A DNA stretch of 64,000 nt from positions 2,170,001 to 2,234,000 of the forward strand of contig CBDCCT010000002.1 of assembly GCA_965214995.1 (NCBI GenBank), in the 5' to 3' direction. The position numbers were made by a program, and so were the translations under genes. The number at the start of each line of letters is the position of its first letter. The first letter of the stretch is position 1. Shown piece after piece: positions 15,822-24,246 of the stretch. This DNA comes from CBDCCT01 sp965214995 (GTDB lineage Bacteria; Deinococcota; Deinococci; Deinococcales; Trueperaceae). Below the pieces are notes generated by a model. That model saw only the letters and a program-made list of their open reading frames with translations. It had not been told where the DNA came from and made no database searches.

Positions 15822-16453
15822 GGGACTTTGACGGCCTCGCGGGTGTTTACGAACGGCTCGAGCGCCTCGCCTTTGGTCGCGCCTTAGAACGTAGCCGAAC
15901 CGCTTTTTTGGGGGAGCTTAGAAGCGCGCGCCGCGTGCTCGTTTTGGGTGAGGGGGACGGACGCTTCTTGAAAACTTTGCTGCGGGTCAATCCGGTGTGC
16001 TTCGTTGATGTGGTGGACTCGAGCCCCAAAATGGTCGCCCGTGCCCGGCGGCGTCTGGGCCCCAAAGAAGCCGACCGCGTGCGTTTTTTCGTGCGCGACG
16101 CGCGCGTGCTCGCGTTCCCGCCCCACCACTACGACCTCCTCGTCACGCTCTTTTTTCTCGACGTGTTTAACAAACCCACGCTGGCGCGCCTTGTGCCCGC
16201 GCTGGCCTCGAGCCTCCGGCGGGGCGGGTTGTGGTACGTGGCGGACTTCTGCGTGCCCGAACGGGGCTGGGGGCGGCTGCACGCGCTTTTGTGGCTGAGG
16301 CCGCTTTACGCTTTTTTTCGTGTGCAGACGCGCATGGAGGCGGCTCATTTGGTGGACCCCGCGCCGCTGCTTAGGGCGCAGGGACTCGTCCTCTTGCGAG
16401 AACGGGTGCGGCGCTCCGGCCTCCTCTACACGCGGCTTTATGTAAAAATTTGA
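15809..16453 (+). CDS. Class I SAM-dependent methyltransferase
   Basis: The product is about 214 residues. VLVLGEGDGRFLKTLL is motif I of class I methyltransferases, FVDVVDSSPKMVARARRRL is the acidic post-I region and YDLLVTLFFLDVF is motif IV. I choose GTG 15809 (GTG 15803 is also possible), within the end of the upstream membrane gene; the same frame stays open far upstream but that part overlaps the membrane gene and is not coding. The substrate is unknown; coupling to a UbiA-like protein suggests a lipid or quinone. Confidence 0.75.
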   Translation: MAALGDFDGLAGVYERLERLAFGRALERSRTAFLGELRSARRVLVLGEGDGRFLKTLLRVNPVCFVDVVDSSPKMVARARRRLGPKEADRVRFFVRDARVLAFPPHHYDLLVTLFFLDVFNKPTLARLVPALASSLRRGGLWYVADFCVPERGWGRLHALLWLRPLYAFFRVQTRMEAAHLVDPAPLLRAQGLVLLRERVRRSGLLYTRLYVKI

Positions 16454-16564
16454 AAAACCGGCTGACGGGATTGGGAACAGGAGCAAGCGTTCATGCTCCG
16501 TGACGCAAGATGATGCCGAGGTAGGCGTGGCTCTGCACGCCCTGTGCGGCGCTAGAGCTGGCTT

Positions 16565-16727
16565 TAGAGGATATCCAAGAAAGGCTCGAGTTCCTAAAGA
16601 AGCCCCCCTTAATAAGGGGGGTTGGGGGGATCGCCTCTTCCGATTTTGCGGCCAATCGGTAGGAGAAGATCCCCCCTCGATCCCCCCTTGTTAAGGGGGG
16701 AGGTCATGAATGTCCAAGCACCCTCTA
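16565..16727. mobile_element. MITE-like element, copy 1
   Basis: About 163 bp. It ends in CAAGCACCCTCTA at 16715-16727 and begins with the degraded match TAGAGGATATCC at 16565. Inside are two near-identical palindromes, CCCCCCTTAATAAGGGGGG at 16603-16621 and CCCCCCTTGTTAAGGGGGG at 16682-16700, and a GTTGGGGGGATC block. A second copy in the opposite orientation lies at 44880-45041. It has no coding capacity. Its last three bases form the stop codon of the convergent reductase gene. Confidence 0.75.
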
Positions 16728-18113
16728 GTCGGTAAAGCTCGAGAACAGGTTGTTCAGCGATTCGGCCAGCGTCGGGTGCGAAAAGGCGCTGTCGCGGATG
16801 GTGGTGTAGGGCACCCCGCCCATCATCGCCATCTGCAACACCGCCATAATCTCGCCGCCCTCCATCGTCAGAATCGCGCAGCCCAGAATCTGGTCCGTGT
16901 CGGCGTCCACCACCGCCTTCAAAAGCCCCCGCGTCTCGCCCGTCTCGATGGCCCTCGCCGCGCTGCTCGCTGGCATTTTGGCGATTCTTATATTGCGCCC
17001 TGCCTCGCGCGCCTCGCTTTCAGAAAGCCCGACGCGGCCCAACTGCGGGTCCATAAACACGGTGTAGGGCACGAGCCGGTCTTTGATGGATTTGTTCTCT
17101 CCGTTCAGCACGTTCGCCTTGACGACGCGGTAGTCGTCGTAAGAGATGTGGGTAAAGGCCGGGCCGCCCTTCACGTCGCCCAGCGCGTAAACGCCCCCGG
17201 CGGTGGTTTTGAGGTAATCATCCACGACGATGTTGCCGCGCTTGTCGGTCTCGACGCCCGCTTTCTCTAACCCCAGCCCCTCGGTGTTGGTCTTGCGCCC
17301 CGTCGCCACAAGAAGATGCGAACCGTGCAACGTTTTTTCGCCGTCGGGCCCCTCAACAGTCAGGGTGACACCGTCCCCACCCTCCACACGCTTGCCGTCG
17401 GTCTCGAGCAGCACAGCAATGCCGTCTTCGCGCAGGATATCCGCCACCGCGTCCGCTACGTCTTTATCTTCGCGCGCCAAAAGCTGGTCGCCGCGCTGGA
17501 CGATGGTCACCTCGCTGCCGAAGCGCCGGAACATCTGGCTGAATTCGATGCCGATATAGCCGCCGCCCAAGATGAGCAGGTGCTCGGGCACCTCGTCAAG
17601 TTCCATCACCGTTGCAGAAGTGAGGTGGTTTACGCCGTCAAGTCCGTCCATAGGCGGGATGAGGGGGCTTTGGCCCGTGTTGATGAAAACCTTGTCGGCG
17701 GTGACGGTGCGAGAGCCGCCGCCCTCTAACGCAAGCTCGAGCCTCCGCTCGCCCGTAAAGCGCGCCTCGCCGCGAATAAAGTCCAACCCGTCTTTGCTCT
17801 TAATGCTCTTGAGACTGCCTTCGCGGAACTCCTCAACGACCTTTCTTTTGCGCTCGCGCACCCTTTTCATGTCCACCGACACGGGTCCGGTCTGGACGCC
17901 GTAGTCCGCCGCCCGCCGCGCCATGTGCGCGACCTTGGCGCTGGCGACCATCGTCTTGGTGGGGGTGCAGCCCCGGTTGACGCAGGTGCCGCCCACCTGC
18001 GCGCGCTCGACGAGCGCCACCCTTTGTCCCGCCTCCGCTAAGGCCCCCGCGAGCGGCCCCCCGGCCTGCCCCGCGCCGATAACGATTGCGTCATAATGGT
18101 TGTTGTCAGCCAT
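16725..18113 (-). CDS. Pyridine nucleotide-disulfide oxidoreductase, mercuric-reductase-like
   Basis: The 462-residue flavoprotein has the FAD-binding start DAIVIGAGQAGGPLA, the redox-active GGTCVNRGCTPTK disulfide, the NAD(P)H site LILGGGYIGIEFSQ and the YALGDVKGGPAFTHI flavin motif, plus the C-terminal SAFSHPTLAESLN interface with the catalytic histidine. It resembles mercuric reductase but has neither the N-terminal metal-binding domain nor the C-terminal cysteine pair needed for mercury, so it likely reduces another disulfide or quinone substrate. The stop codon TAG is contributed by the end of a MITE inserted at its 3' end. Confidence 0.85.
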   Translation of the reverse strand: MADNNHYDAIVIGAGQAGGPLAGALAEAGQRVALVERAQVGGTCVNRGCTPTKTMVASAKVAHMARRAADYGVQTGPVSVDMKRVRERKRKVVEEFREGSLKSIKSKDGLDFIRGEARFTGERRLELALEGGGSRTVTADKVFINTGQSPLIPPMDGLDGVNHLTSATVMELDEVPEHLLILGGGYIGIEFSQMFRRFGSEVTIVQRGDQLLAREDKDVADAVADILREDGIAVLLETDGKRVEGGDGVTLTVEGPDGEKTLHGSHLLVATGRKTNTEGLGLEKAGVETDKRGNIVVDDYLKTTAGGVYALGDVKGGPAFTHISYDDYRVVKANVLNGENKSIKDRLVPYTVFMDPQLGRVGLSESEAREAGRNIRIAKMPASSAARAIETGETRGLLKAVVDADTDQILGCAILTMEGGEIMAVLQMAMMGGVPYTTIRDSAFSHPTLAESLNNLFSSFTD

Positions 18114-18319
18114 AGATTCCTTTCCAAGTCGCTTTAATCTTTGACGTTCATCTACAGGTACTTTTACCCCGTCAAAGGTTTTACGTCTTGTTTTAAATTG
18201 CTCAGAAAACCGCCACAGATCATCTTTTCAGATCGTGCCGGACGGCTCCGTCGTTTCTTTAACGTGGTTTAACGTGGTGGATTGACATGGTGTCGCGGGC
18301 GAACGCGGCTCGAGCCCGC

Positions 18320-18772
18320 TCAGGTCTGCAACTGAACGGTGTCTAGTAGAATCGTTACCGGCCCGTCGTTGAGCCCGCTCACTTTCATGTCCGCCCCGAA
18401 CCGACCCGAGGCGACGGGGAGACCCAAGGCTCTTAGTGCCGCGATAAAACTCTCGTAGAGCGCGTCGGCGTGCTCCGGCGGCGCGGCGTCTAGGTAGCTC
18501 GGGCGGTTGCCGCGCCGCGCGTCCGCGTAGAGGGTGAACTGGCTCACGACGAGCACGCCCCCGCCAACGTCCGTCACGCTCCGGTTCATCTTGCCCTCGG
18601 CGTCGTTAAAGACGCGCAGCTTGCTCACCTTGCGCGCCAAACGTTCGACCTCGTCGGGTCCGTCTTCGTGCGTAACACCGAGCAAGATGAGCAGGCCTGA
18701 GCCCGTCTCGCCCACGGTCTCGCCCGCGACCTCGACCCTGGCCCAGGCCACGCGCTGGAGAAGCGCGCGCAC
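18320..18772 (-). CDS. dtd: D-aminoacyl-tRNA deacylase
   Basis: The 150-residue protein matches Dtd over its full length: MRALLQRV start, SQFTLYAD motif with the catalytic-pocket region, and the cross-dimer GLNDGPVTILLDT segment (Gly-Pro motif that excludes L-amino acids). It frees tRNA from mischarged D-amino acids and glycine. The GTG start follows the DUF1844 gene stop directly with no gap, so the two are cotranscribed. Confidence 0.95.
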   Translation of the reverse strand: MRALLQRVAWARVEVAGETVGETGSGLLILLGVTHEDGPDEVERLARKVSKLRVFNDAEGKMNRSVTDVGGGVLVVSQFTLYADARRGNRPSYLDAAPPEHADALYESFIAALRALGLPVASGRFGADMKVSGLNDGPVTILLDTVQLQT

Positions 18773-19060
18773 CTAGTTGCTCAGCCTTATTTCCGCGTCC
18801 GGCGCTTCCGAAAAGCGCTCGAGCCCCCCCCGCACCGTCTGAAGCGCCCGGTTGAGCACGTCGCGTTCTGTCTCGTCCAAGTTGCCCGCCGTTTTCTGCC
18901 CGAGCATCTCCAAAAGTTCCAGACTCCTCTGCGCGCTGCGCCGCGCCAGCACGCCGTCTCGAGCCATACGCGATACCAGCGGGCCGTCCGCCTCGCCCAG
19001 CGCCGCCTGCGCGGTGGAAAGAAGCGACTGGACGAGACCGATAAAATGCGAGTTTGCCAT
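18773..19060 (-). CDS. DUF1844-family small protein
   Basis: The 95-residue product has the DUF1844 pattern: an N-terminal HFIGLVQSLLSTAQAALGE helix, then RSLELLEMLGQKTAGNLDETE and a closing ALQTVRGGLERF helix. The family is widespread in bacteria and has no established function; it often sits near translation or quality-control genes. Here it is directly upstream of dtd with zero spacing. No membrane span or signal is seen. Confidence 0.7.
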   Translation of the reverse strand: MANSHFIGLVQSLLSTAQAALGEADGPLVSRMARDGVLARRSAQRSLELLEMLGQKTAGNLDETERDVLNRALQTVRGGLERFSEAPDAEIRLSN

Positions 19061-19162
19061 ACGCGTAGGCTACCAAAAAGGGTCTAAGAGCTACAGCAAG
19101 CGCAAGTACGGAGTTCGCCCTGCGTTTTCGCTGTGGGTCTCGTTACTGCTAGAGACAAAGTC

Positions 19163-19218
19163 GAGAGTAAGAAGTACCGAGCACCGAGAACACTTTCAAC
19201 TCGGTGCTCGGTGCTTTT
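19163..19218. repeat. Heptamer-periodic inverted repeat, locus A, with plus-strand terminator form
   Basis: From 19167 the sequence reads in 7-base units: AGTAAGA, AGTACCG, AGCACCG, AGAACAC. The other arm (from 19200) repeats CTCGGTG/CTCGGTG in the same period. CCGAGCACCGAG at 19177-19188 pairs perfectly with CTCGGTGCTCGG at 19200-19211, and TTTTTT follows at 19214-19219. It can act as a terminator on the plus strand, although both neighbouring genes are on the minus strand. Two other loci (28729 and 49103) share the period. Confidence 0.65.
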
Positions 19219-19265
19219 TTCCTCCACGCAGCGATTCAAAAGCGGTAATAAAACTCCCCACCCCC

Positions 19266-19883
19266 CTAAAACAGCCCCTCTTGCTTCGCGTTGTCGATCA
19301 CCACGTTGGCAGGCTTGGGGCCGAGCGCGTCGAGGGTCTCTTTGAGCGTTTTCATGTCCTCCCACATGAGCCACTTCGGCGAGTTGCGCTCGCGGCTCGG
19401 GTTGCGCAGCAGGTAGGCAGGGTGAAAAAGGGGAAACACCCGGACGCCGTGCCATTCGTACCAGTTGCCGCGCGTTTTGGTGATGCCCTCCTTCGTGCCC
19501 GCGAAAAACTGCGTCGGCACGTTGCCCAGGGTGGCGATGATCTGGGGCTTGATGAGCTTGATTTGCTCAATCAACAGGGGCTCGCTCGCTGCTATTTCGT
19601 CGGGCTTGGGGTTGCGGTTGCCCGGCGGGCGGTACTTGACGATGTTGGTGATGTAAATGTCGTCCCGGTGGAGGCCGACGCTCTCCAGAATCCGGTCGAG
19701 CAGTTGCCCCGAGCGGCCCACGAAGGGGCGGCCCTGGGCGTCCTCGTCCTCGCCGGGCGCTTCGCCGACGATCATGAGGTCGGCGTCAGGGTCGCCTTCG
19801 CCGAAAACCAGGTTGTCGCTTAAGGCCTCCAAGGCGGGCGGTTTGGAAGCTTTGGCCTCCTTTTCTAGTTGGGCTAAATCCAC
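19266..19883 (-). CDS. Family 4-type uracil-DNA glycosylase without iron-sulfur cysteines
   Basis: The 205-residue protein carries motif A GEAPGEDEDAQGRPFVG (residues 40-56) with the family 4 GEAPG core, the VKYRPPGNRNP segment (82-92) and motif B HPAYLLR (154-160), so it should remove uracil from DNA. Family 4 enzymes normally hold a [4Fe-4S] cluster with four cysteines, but this protein has no cysteine at all: the N-terminal CxxC position reads ASKPP, the CRPPGNR cysteine is Y84 and the next is S100. GTG 19883 has GGGAG upstream. Reading is clear; consequence for stability or activity is open. Confidence 0.85.
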   Translation of the reverse strand: MDLAQLEKEAKASKPPALEALSDNLVFGEGDPDADLMIVGEAPGEDEDAQGRPFVGRSGQLLDRILESVGLHRDDIYITNIVKYRPPGNRNPKPDEIAASEPLLIEQIKLIKPQIIATLGNVPTQFFAGTKEGITKTRGNWYEWHGVRVFPLFHPAYLLRNPSRERNSPKWLMWEDMKTLKETLDALGPKPANVVIDNAKQEGLF

Positions 19884-20157
19884 ACGTCGCTCCCTTCAAT
19901 GTCGCTTTTTACGGTTTTGTGGGTCATGATCAGCTTTAGGCTACCGGACATGACGCTGCCTCGACCTTCAAAGGGTGTCATTGGAGCGAACAAAAGAATA
20001 GTTGAAGGCACACGTTCCGGGTGCCGCACACGTTAGGGCGTGTGGAAGTCGAACGTAGCCGCTAAGAACACGTTTTAGAAACGCCGCTCCCAACCTTATA
20101 ACGCGTTACAAAGGGCAACGTGCCGTGTTCGCCGCGCCTAACTTGTTTGACTAAACC

Positions 20158-20538
20158 CTAGGCCCTCTGAGATGCGAGGGGCGGGCGCTGGCTCCTCACT
20201 TCGCGCCGCACCTTGGGCTCCAGGCCAATCATCAAAAAGAAGTTCTCTAAAGCGTTCTCGCGGCCCTTGATGTCGGCGTGCTCGTCCTCAGCGGTGCCCG
20301 TCACGAAGGGCAGGTCGCGGTAACACCTCAGCGCCTCTTGCACCACGTCGCTCGGCGTGTCGCGTTCGGCTATTTCTGTGAGGTGCGCGTAGACGGTGCG
20401 GCGCGCCTCGGCGTGCTCGCGGAACACGTCGGGGTTGGCGGTTTCGGCCGCGCGCAGCACGTCTTGTTTGGCGATGCGCCGGTAGTGTTTGAGGCCCTTG
20501 ATGATTTCGTCCGAACTGAGAACCACCCTTACGTCCAT
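20158..20538 (-). CDS. Hypothetical protein of about 126 residues
   Basis: I place the start at ATG 20538 (MDVRVVLSSDE), preceded by AAAGGAG, rather than at the farther upstream frame opening. The product is charged and helical with no signal or membrane span; recognisable features are the segment SSDEIIKGLKHYRRIAKQDVL and a C-terminal FFLMIGLEPKVRREV helix. I do not recognise a family. A good promoter and a palindrome lie just upstream, supporting a real gene. Confidence 0.6.
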   Translation of the reverse strand: MDVRVVLSSDEIIKGLKHYRRIAKQDVLRAAETANPDVFREHAEARRTVYAHLTEIAERDTPSDVVQEALRCYRDLPFVTGTAEDEHADIKGRENALENFFLMIGLEPKVRREVRSQRPPLASQRA

Positions 20539-20589
20539 GTGTCTCCTTTCACGCCCGCGTGCGGCGTTTTCGTACCCGAAACTCTTGCA

Positions 20590-20639
20590 CTGTTCGAACA
20601 GCATTGCGCCACTATAGACTCGAGGCAAGTCGCCCGCAA
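20590..20639 (-). promoter_or_regulatory. Promoter with CTGTTCGAACAG palindrome
   Basis: On the minus strand TTGCGG (20639-20634) is followed after 17 bases by TATAGT (20616-20611), a good sigma-70-type promoter for the gene at 20158-20538. The perfect 12-bp palindrome CTGTTCGAACAG at 20590-20601 lies just downstream of the predicted start point, where a bound repressor would block transcription. Confidence 0.55.
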
Positions 20640-20805
20640 GACCCTCCTCGGCGTGAGCGGCAGGGTGAGTTGGATGCTGCGTGCGGGGGCGCTCCGGCGG
20701 CGTTGGAGTCGCACAAGACCGCCTTTGTGGGGGTGAATATAAGGACGTACATGACGTAAACGTATAAACGTGAAAACAACGTCGTGCGCCCTCACGACCC
20801 GCGCG

Positions 20806-21042
20806 TTAGGCCTCGAGCTTTCGCACCGGAACGGGCGGTTTGTCGCGCCCGCTTTCGCGCAGGTCGCCCCGGTAGCGGGTGAGTTCGGTCACGTCTTCGC
20901 GTTCGCTCGAGTAGCCGCAGGCGCGGCACTCGAGTTCGGTAAAGCCCTCCCAAAAGTGGTAGGTGACCGTGTCCAGACTTTCGCACTCGGGGCACGGGTC
21001 CTCGCCCGCAACGCCCTCGGCGTCATAATCGTTATGCTTCAC
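20806..21042 (-). CDS. Small zinc-ribbon protein
   Basis: The 78-residue protein has two CxxC knuckles, CPEC and CRAC, about 20 residues apart (DPCPECESLDTV and LECRACGYSS), the layout of a zinc ribbon. GTG 21042 is chosen because GGGGAGG sits seven bases upstream; an upstream TTG is too close to it. The role is not known; proteins of this type bind nucleic acid or act as small subunits of larger complexes. Confidence 0.65.
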   Translation of the reverse strand: MKHNDYDAEGVAGEDPCPECESLDTVTYHFWEGFTELECRACGYSSEREDVTELTRYRGDLRESGRDKPPVPVRKLEA

Positions 21043-21125
21043 TTTCAACCTCCCCAAAGAGAGTCTAAACCTCCTCGTGACGCGACAACGTGGTGTTATC
21101 TTGCGATTCTTCGGTAGACTGGGCT

Positions 21126-22373
21126 ATGAACTTTCCTACTACGGACCCGGCGAGCGAAGCCGCGGCGCTTCCTTTGGATTGGATTCGCGCGCAGTATCCT
21201 GCTTTAGAAAGCGACACGCTCTTTTTCGACAACGCGGCGGGCGCGCAGGTGCCGCAAATGGTGGTGGCGGGCATTACTAGAGCGCTCACCACCATGAACG
21301 TCAACAAGGGCGGCGTTTACAGGGAGTCGCAACGCGTCACCGAGGCCAAGGAGGCGGTGCGGGCGCGGGTGGCGACGTTTTTGAATGCGCCGCGGCCCGA
21401 GAATATTGTTTTTGGTCCTAACGCGACCACGCTCGTCACGCTTTTGGCGGACGGGGTGGGGCGGGCGCTTGAAGAGGGGAACGAAATCATCGTGACCGGC
21501 TTGGACCACCACGCCAACGTGGACCCCTGGCGCAGCTTGGAAGCGCGTGGGGCTGTGGTCAAGACCTGGAAGCCGACGGGGGAGGAGGCGCGGCTCGAGC
21601 TTTCGGGCCTCGAGGTGTTACTTTCAGACAAAACCAAGCTCATCGCCATGACTGCTGCGAGCAACGCGCTGGGCACGCTTACGGACGTTCCCGGCGCGGC
21701 AAGACTGGCTCACGACGCGGGCGCGCTCTTGATGGTGGACGCCGTCCACTACGCGCCCCACCGCCTGCCGGACGTGGGGGCTTTGGGCGCGGACATGCTC
21801 GTGTTCTCTCCTTACAAGGTTTTTGGGCCGCACCTGGGCGTGCTTTATTTGAGCGAGAACGTGCTCGAGACGCTGCCCCACCACGGTTTAGCCTTTTTCC
21901 CCTCCGCGCACCCCATCAACTGGGAGCCGGGCACGCAAAATCACGAGGCCATTGTGGGTTTCGGCGGCACCTTTGATTACTTTGACGCGCTCTCAAGGGA
22001 GGTAGGGGCGAAAGGGTCGGAACGCGAAAGATGGAGCGCGGTCTACGCGGCTTTCGGCGCGCATGAGCACACGCTGGCCGAGCGGCTTTTGACCGGGCTT
22101 GCTAACCTTCCGGTGGAGGTTTACGGCCTGAAAACCCCGGAAGGCCGCACCGCGACGGTTTCTCTCAACGTAGAAGGCTACGCGCCGCAAGAGGTGGCTG
22201 AAAAGCTGGCTGAGCAAAACATCGCCGTGGCGAGCGGGCATTATTACGCCTACGACTTGATGATGAAGTATTTGGGTCTGGAAGCGCGCGGCGGCGCGGT
22301 ACGGGTGAGCGCGCTGCACTACGATACGGTAGAGGAGATAGACAGGCTTTTAGAGGCGTTGGCGGGCCTTTAA
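21126..22373 (+). CDS. Cysteine desulfurase-like class V aminotransferase
   Basis: The product (415 residues from ATG 21126) is a PLP fold type I enzyme: DNAAGAQVPQ near the N-terminus, DHHANVDPW for cofactor stacking, MVDAVHYAPH with the PLP aspartate, and VFSPYKVFGPHLGVLY with the lysine that forms the Schiff base. It resembles the CsdA/SufS-like group but I do not see a clear catalytic-cysteine loop (RxGxHC), so desulfurase activity is uncertain; selenocysteine lyase or a related elimination is possible. TAGACT at 21115-21120, five bases before ATG and no Shine-Dalgarno, suggests a leaderless mRNA. It converges with recN, overlapping by four bases. Confidence 0.75.
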   Translation: MNFPTTDPASEAAALPLDWIRAQYPALESDTLFFDNAAGAQVPQMVVAGITRALTTMNVNKGGVYRESQRVTEAKEAVRARVATFLNAPRPENIVFGPNATTLVTLLADGVGRALEEGNEIIVTGLDHHANVDPWRSLEARGAVVKTWKPTGEEARLELSGLEVLLSDKTKLIAMTAASNALGTLTDVPGAARLAHDAGALLMVDAVHYAPHRLPDVGALGADMLVFSPYKVFGPHLGVLYLSENVLETLPHHGLAFFPSAHPINWEPGTQNHEAIVGFGGTFDYFDALSREVGAKGSERERWSAVYAAFGAHEHTLAERLLTGLANLPVEVYGLKTPEGRTATVSLNVEGYAPQEVAEKLAEQNIAVASGHYYAYDLMMKYLGLEARGGAVRVSALHYDTVEEIDRLLEALAGL

Positions 22374-23989
22374 GCGGCGACCTGACTTTCTTGCAACAGT
22401 TCTCGAGCGTGCGCCAACGCTGTATCTGTGACCGCGCCTGAAAGCATCCGCGCGAGTTCGGCCTCGCGCTCCCTCTCCTCCAAGCGCGTCACGCGGGTGA
22501 CGGTGCGGCCCTCTTTCTCGAGCTTCTCCACGTAAAACTGCGCGTCGGCAAAGGCGGCCACCTGCGGCAGGTGCGTGACCACCAAGACCTGGTGCTCCTG
22601 TGCCAGACGTTTCAAAAGCGCGCCCACCGCCCGCGCCGTCTGCCCGCCTAAGCCGGCGTCCACCTCGTCAAAGGCCAGCGTCGGCTCCGACGAGCCCGTC
22701 ACCACGTTGAGGCCCAGCATCACCCGTGAAAGTTCGCCGCCCGAAGCCACCGCCGAGAGCGGGGCGGGCGGCTCGCCAAGGTTGGCGCTGAAAAGAAAGG
22801 CGACGCGGTCGCGCCCGTGGGGGGTGTAGTCGTCTAGGGACTCGAGCCCCACCGAAAAGGTCGCGTCGGGCATCCCGAGGGGTTTGATTTGCGCGGTGAC
22901 CTCTTTGGAGAGTTTCGCCGCGGCGCTCGCTCGGGCTCGGCTCAAGGTTTCCGCCAGCTCTGCTAATTCGCCATCCAGCGCCGCCCGCCTTTCTTCCAGC
23001 GCGCTGATGTTCGTTTCGGCGTTGGCAAGCCCCTCCAGTTCCGCGCTTATTTCCTCGCGGTAGGCGAGCACCGCCTCCACCGAATCACCGTACTTGAGCT
23101 TGAGACCTTCCAGCTTGGCGGCGCGCGACTCGAGCCGCTCCAACCGCCCCGGTTCCACGTCGAAGTCGCCCAAGAACGAACTCACCTCCTCGCTGATGGC
23201 CTGGAGGCTGGCGAGCGCGTCGTTCAGTTCGGCGGCGAGCGCTTCTAACGTTTTGTGAAAGCGGCCCGCGTTTTCCAGGTCGCGCGCCGCCGCCGCGATA
23301 AGTTCGGCCGCGTTGGGTTCGCCCTCCGCGAGCCCGTCTAGCGCGCGGCCCGCGCCTTGGACGATGCGCTCGGCGTGGCGGAGGCTTTCTAACTCGTCGC
23401 GGAGCGCGGCCTCCTCACCCGGCTTGAGTTTGGCGGCGTCGATTTCCGCGAGTTGAAATTCCAGCATGTCGAGGCGGCGCGCACGCTCGCGGCCCGCGCT
23501 GCGTAAAGTCTCCAACTCCCGCGTCACTTCTCCATATTCTGCGTAACGCGCGCCATACATCTTTAGCGCCTCCTGCGCTTTGTTGCTCAGACGCCGGTCC
23601 AAAAGCTTGCGCTGCTCCGCTGCGTTGAGCAGCGTTTGCGAAGCGTGCTGACCGTGGATGGCGACCGCGCGCGCGCCCAATTGGGAGAGTTCGCCAATCG
23701 TCACCACCTCGCCGTCGAGCCGCGCGGAACTCCGCCCGCTCTTTTGTAACCGCCGCGCCGCCGAGCCCACCCCCACGCGCGGGTCGAATAAACCCTGGAT
23801 AAGCGCGCCCTCCGCCCCGGTCCGCACGAACGAGGCGTCGCCCCGGCCGCCGATAAGGAGCGCCAGCGCGTCAATGAGAATACTTTTGCCCGCCCCGGTC
23901 TCGCCCGTCAGCACGTTGAGGCCGGGCGCGAGCTCGACGCGGAGTTCGTCGACGATGGCGAAATTTTGCAGCTCGAGCGCCCTCAACAC
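22370..23989 (-). CDS. recN: DNA repair protein RecN
   Basis: The 539-residue SMC-like protein begins LRALELQNFAIVDEL, has Walker A GETGAGKS near residue 32 and ends with the signature LSRVMLGLNVV and Walker B PTLAFDEVDAGLGG, separated by two long coiled-coil arms (about residues 150-370). RecN tethers DNA ends during double-strand break repair, a role of special weight in radiation-resistant Deinococcota. Length and motif order are those of the family. Confidence 0.95.
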   Translation of the reverse strand: MLRALELQNFAIVDELRVELAPGLNVLTGETGAGKSILIDALALLIGGRGDASFVRTGAEGALIQGLFDPRVGVGSAARRLQKSGRSSARLDGEVVTIGELSQLGARAVAIHGQHASQTLLNAAEQRKLLDRRLSNKAQEALKMYGARYAEYGEVTRELETLRSAGRERARRLDMLEFQLAEIDAAKLKPGEEAALRDELESLRHAERIVQGAGRALDGLAEGEPNAAELIAAAARDLENAGRFHKTLEALAAELNDALASLQAISEEVSSFLGDFDVEPGRLERLESRAAKLEGLKLKYGDSVEAVLAYREEISAELEGLANAETNISALEERRAALDGELAELAETLSRARASAAAKLSKEVTAQIKPLGMPDATFSVGLESLDDYTPHGRDRVAFLFSANLGEPPAPLSAVASGGELSRVMLGLNVVTGSSEPTLAFDEVDAGLGGQTARAVGALLKRLAQEHQVLVVTHLPQVAAFADAQFYVEKLEKEGRTVTRVTRLEEREREAELARMLSGAVTDTALAHARELLQESQVAA

Positions 23990-24173
23990 AAACTTTAGTA
24001 TAAGGGCTGGGCGGAGCTTAGGTGAGGTGCGGGCGCAACGGCGCGCTTACACGAAGGTTGTAAGGGGGGCTCGAGGGCGTCAAGCGGCTGCGGGTTCTAA
24101 AGCGTGAGGATTGGCTAACGCCCTCACGTCCACATTGTGACGGATGTTTTACGAAGCCCCGTGTGCAAAAGGG

Positions 24174-24220
24174 TATACTCTGGGCATACTACAGCCTGTT
24201 TCGTGTGGGGCACACGAGAC
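24174..24220 (+). promoter_or_regulatory. Promoter -10 and leader hairpin of the acetyltransferase gene
   Basis: TATACT at 24174-24179 is a strong -10 candidate without a good -35 at normal spacing. The untranslated leader then holds the inverted repeat TCGTGT-GGGGC-ACACGA around 24200-24217. It may stabilise or regulate the message; no function is shown. Confidence 0.4.
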
Positions 24221-24246
24221 AAACTTTATCGACCAAGGGGGAAGCA

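Noticed and set aside
11245..20056. Exact 13-mer GGAAGTCGAACGT at 11245-11257 and 20044-20056
   Set aside because: Several repeated 13-mers are expected by chance in 64 kb, and flanks do not match.
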